Source: Niallia taxi (lineage in GTDB: Bacteria; Bacillota; Bacilli; Bacillales; Cytobacillaceae). From it: a stretch of 64,000 nt of DNA. Location of the stretch: assembly GCF_004005475.1 (NCBI RefSeq), contig NZ_RZTZ01000006.1, positions 1 through 64,000 of the forward strand. Reading direction: 5' to 3'. The translations under genes were made by a program, and so were the position numbers. Shown piece after piece: positions 62,178 through 64,000 of this stretch. Within the stretch, counting starts at the first letter, position 1; each line of letters begins with the position of its first letter. The notes under the pieces were generated by a model. It was given only the letters and a program-made list of their open reading frames with translations, was not told the origin of the DNA and did no database searches.

Positions 62178-63170
62178 TCAATTCAATTCTTTACGGTCAT
62201 CTGCCTCTGGTAACTTCTCAATCCAGCCTTGTTTGACCATTAATTTACCGAATAAAGCGATAATTTTTAGATCCCTAAGCATTGCTGCATCACAATGTCC
62301 AAGTACGTCTATTCTCATGCTTGTTATCATGGCAGTTGTGTAATACGTCGCTGCTAAATGGAACAGAAATCCTACATGAAATGTCATTAATTTTTCTGAG
62401 AACGGCGCTTCAACAGAATTTGTCGTTTCTCCATCTAACAGGCTTGGTGTATGAAGATTCTCTTCTTCAAATAATTTAGAGAAAACACTTATATTTTTAT
62501 GGATGGTATCTGAGCACTGCTCCATAAAATGAATAATTTCTTTATCCTGCATGACTTGTTTAAATCCATTAATTAACGTTTTCGTTACGATGCTTTTCTT
62601 TAAGTTAAAATAAATATTTCCTGCTTCCATTGTGTTTAATGGCCTTTTATCGCCAAAGGAATCCATAAAATAAGAAAATTGAGTCGGTGATTCCCCGCCT
62701 TGCTTTACTGAAAAATAAGGCGAACGCTGATAAATATCTTTCGCTAAAAGCAGTTCAATTGATTTATTATAAAGATCCATTGTATCCGTATTACTTTCAT
62801 AAAAATGATCTCTAACATCTTTTCTGGCAGAGGTGCTAAACGAAATGGAGTAGCCAGACAGCCCATGCAAGGTCATATCATGAATATAAATCAGCCAAAA
62901 ATTATCAGAAAATAAAGAAGGGGCATTTAGGTTAACATCATCTTCTGTAAATCCTATTGGTGCTTCCATATTCTCCGCTTTAAAAAATTCCGCCACCATC
63001 TGCAAATGCTTTTCAGATAGTTTCAAAGTAAATTTAAAAAGAGAAAGAACCTCTGGATCTTTTGCTGTAGCTAATACATGTTTACTAATACATATCGACA
63101 TCGTATTTTGAATATATTGTGTCCACAATCCTGTAATTTCAGAAGACGTTAATCTTTCCTTCTTAGCCAA
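62178..63170 (-). CDS. DUF3231 family protein
   Basis: A 330-residue protein made of two related ferritin-like helical halves, as in the DUF3231 family of Bacillus: repeat starts ERLTSSEITGLWTQYIQNTMS and VTKTLINGFKQVMQDKEI, each followed by a segment with LFEEENLHTP or FFKAENMEAP. Some relatives are sporulation- or coat-associated; activity unknown. The start is TTG at 63170 with GGAGG seven bases upstream; the in-frame GTG at 63191 lies ahead of that site. A terminator follows. Confidence 0.82.
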   Translation of the reverse strand: MAKKERLTSSEITGLWTQYIQNTMSICISKHVLATAKDPEVLSLFKFTLKLSEKHLQMVAEFFKAENMEAPIGFTEDDVNLNAPSLFSDNFWLIYIHDMTLHGLSGYSISFSTSARKDVRDHFYESNTDTMDLYNKSIELLLAKDIYQRSPYFSVKQGGESPTQFSYFMDSFGDKRPLNTMEAGNIYFNLKKSIVTKTLINGFKQVMQDKEIIHFMEQCSDTIHKNISVFSKLFEEENLHTPSLLDGETTNSVEAPFSEKLMTFHVGFLFHLAATYYTTAMITSMRIDVLGHCDAAMLRDLKIIALFGKLMVKQGWIEKLPEADDRKELN

Positions 63171-63293
63171 AGCATATACCTCCAGTATCACTAAATTTAT
63201 AAGTATTTTGCCCTAACTATTCATCGATTATTTATACTTCTTATATGGATTGTGATTAATTATTCAAACTAGACTGACCCCTCTCCAGTAAAA

Positions 63294-63763
63294 TTAATTT
63301 AGTTCAAAATCGTCCGGTGTCCAAGCCGCAATTTCATTTCCTGGAACTGCAACAATTAACCAGTCATCACCAGCTTGCCAGCATTCTACATTTTTATCAT
63401 AATCGTTGATATATAGACATTTTCCAGAATGAAAGGAAATTAATAAAGATGGGGAATTTTCCCCTAATGAAATATCAACAATCTGTTCTCTCCGAATTTC
63501 TAAAATCGTGTTAATCGCTTCCTCTTCACTTAGCTCCCTCCTATTTTCAAATACCAATAATTCACTCTTTTCTTTATTATTAATACAGCAAACTTGTTTA
63601 CTTCAATATTTATCCAAAATCTATTTGGTTCTTTATCGGAATAGTGAATAAAATATATAAATGTTGAACGAGGCCCAACACCAAATTTTATTCCATCTAA
63701 GCTGCCGTCAATTAAAGTACACCACTCAGCAAACTCTCTATCTGAAGGTGTTATAATACTCAC
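63294..63763 (-). pseudogene. frameshifted gene of about 155 codons
   Basis: Two overlapping frames belong to one gene. Frame 1 begins at GTG 63763 (MSIITPSDREFAEWCTLIDG) and runs off into KRVNYWYLKIGGS; the true continuation, in the next frame, is CCINNKEKSELLVFENRREL and on to AAWTPDDFELN at 63294. Adding one A in the AAA at 63597-63599 (minus strand GTAAAC) restores a single frame. Small intracellular proteins of this look occur beside DUF2716 and immunity-like genes. The GTG overlaps the stop of the upstream DUF2716 gene (GTGA). Confidence 0.6.
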
Positions 63764-64000
63764 TTCTCTTCTTGGTCAACTATATGATGCAGCATTCTTG
63801 GTTGATGCATATTAAATTGTTCTAATAATTCTTTTCCAAAAATCGTTATGGTTTCTTCCCATGGATGTCCCAGCAATCCCCACTCGAAATTTTTCTGAAT
63901 AAAAAAGTAATAATCACCATTTGGAAATATCGGCACAATCCACTCATCGAACTGTGATTTAGGAAATTCTAAATGGGGATTTATCCAATAAGAGGGATGC
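63760..64000 (-). CDS. DUF2716-like protein, C-terminal part
   Basis: The last 79 codons of a leftward gene that enters from the right edge: WINPHLEFPKSQFDEWIVP, FPNGDYYFFIQKNFEWGLLG and HPWEETITIFGKELLEQF. This matches the C-terminal pattern of the DUF2716 family. The stop overlaps the start of the following gene (GTGA), so the two are coupled. The N-terminus is outside the window. Confidence 0.65.
   Translation of the reverse strand, partial: HPSYWINPHLEFPKSQFDEWIVPIFPNGDYYFFIQKNFEWGLLGHPWEETITIFGKELLEQFNMHQPRMLHHIVDQEEK

Overview
The window is low-GC, AT-rich DNA with short intergenic gaps, strong AGGAGG-type ribosome binding sites and many hairpin+T-run terminators. Gene content points to a spore-forming Bacillaceae bacterium: alsR/alsSD, ykkCD-type SMR pumps behind guanidine-I riboswitches, a Ger(x)C lipoprotein, DUF3231, DUF4317, DUF2716, a YwnA/YwnB pair and a YfmS-like soluble chemoreceptor. 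The genus cannot be fixed from sequence alone. No rRNA, tRNA, prophage, insertion sequence with a transposase, or CRISPR array was seen.

1-9.6 kb is a guanidine module. An APC permease is followed by a guanidine-I (ykkC) riboswitch-terminator and a four-gene operon: two DUF1989 carboxyguanidine deiminase subunits, a biotin-dependent guanidine/urea carboxylase, and allophanate hydrolase. A second guanidine-I riboswitch then controls the paired SMR exporters ykkC/ykkD. The cell can thus either degrade guanidine to ammonia and CO2 or pump it out. 9.8-14.9 kb holds a leftward ECF transporter operon (S component, fused double ATPase, EcfT) with a PHP-domain hydrolase and a divergent RpiR/SIS regulator; the substrate is unknown.

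15-20 kb carries a MarR/ABM-monooxygenase/DUF2798 set, a 6-phospho-beta-glucosidase and a thioredoxin-reductase-like flavoprotein. 20.2-26.3 kb is acetoin/butanediol overflow metabolism: alsD, alsS, divergent alsR, a LysR gene and divergent butanediol dehydrogenase. 26-38.8 kb is mixed: VOC protein, maltose acetyltransferase, MFS carrier, orphan GerC, SDR, a damaged SUKH-like gene, soluble chemoreceptor, AlaX editing protein with a TrmB regulator, a sortase-anchored 5'-nucleotidase and DUF4317.

39-54 kb is dominated by small regulator-target pairs with visible operators: a LysR gene that lacks a normal start codon, an apparently leaderless ArsR gene with two YdcZ-type half-size transporters, a SirTM sirtuin with a macrodomain protein whose 5' end is frameshifted, a YwnA (Rrf2) regulon with three matching operators, a PadR gene with a perfect palindrome next to an alpha/beta hydrolase, and a dialkylglycine decarboxylase/serine acetyltransferase operon with a divergent LysR gene and a 34-bp palindrome. 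54-64 kb carries an AraC/LysE pair, a saccharopine-dehydrogenase-like protein, small membrane proteins, a WYL regulator with a divergent VOC protein, a uridine-kinase-like enzyme, DUF3231, and a frameshifted gene coupled to a partial DUF2716 gene.

A dispersed non-coding repeat (GC-rich core; in the best copy bounded by 15-bp inverted repeats containing GGCTGGGACA) is present in three clear and two decayed copies. Several genes (31.7, 40.1, 44.4 and 63.6 kb) show lost start codons or single-base frameshifts. This is either real decay or base-level assembly error, and it should be checked against reads.
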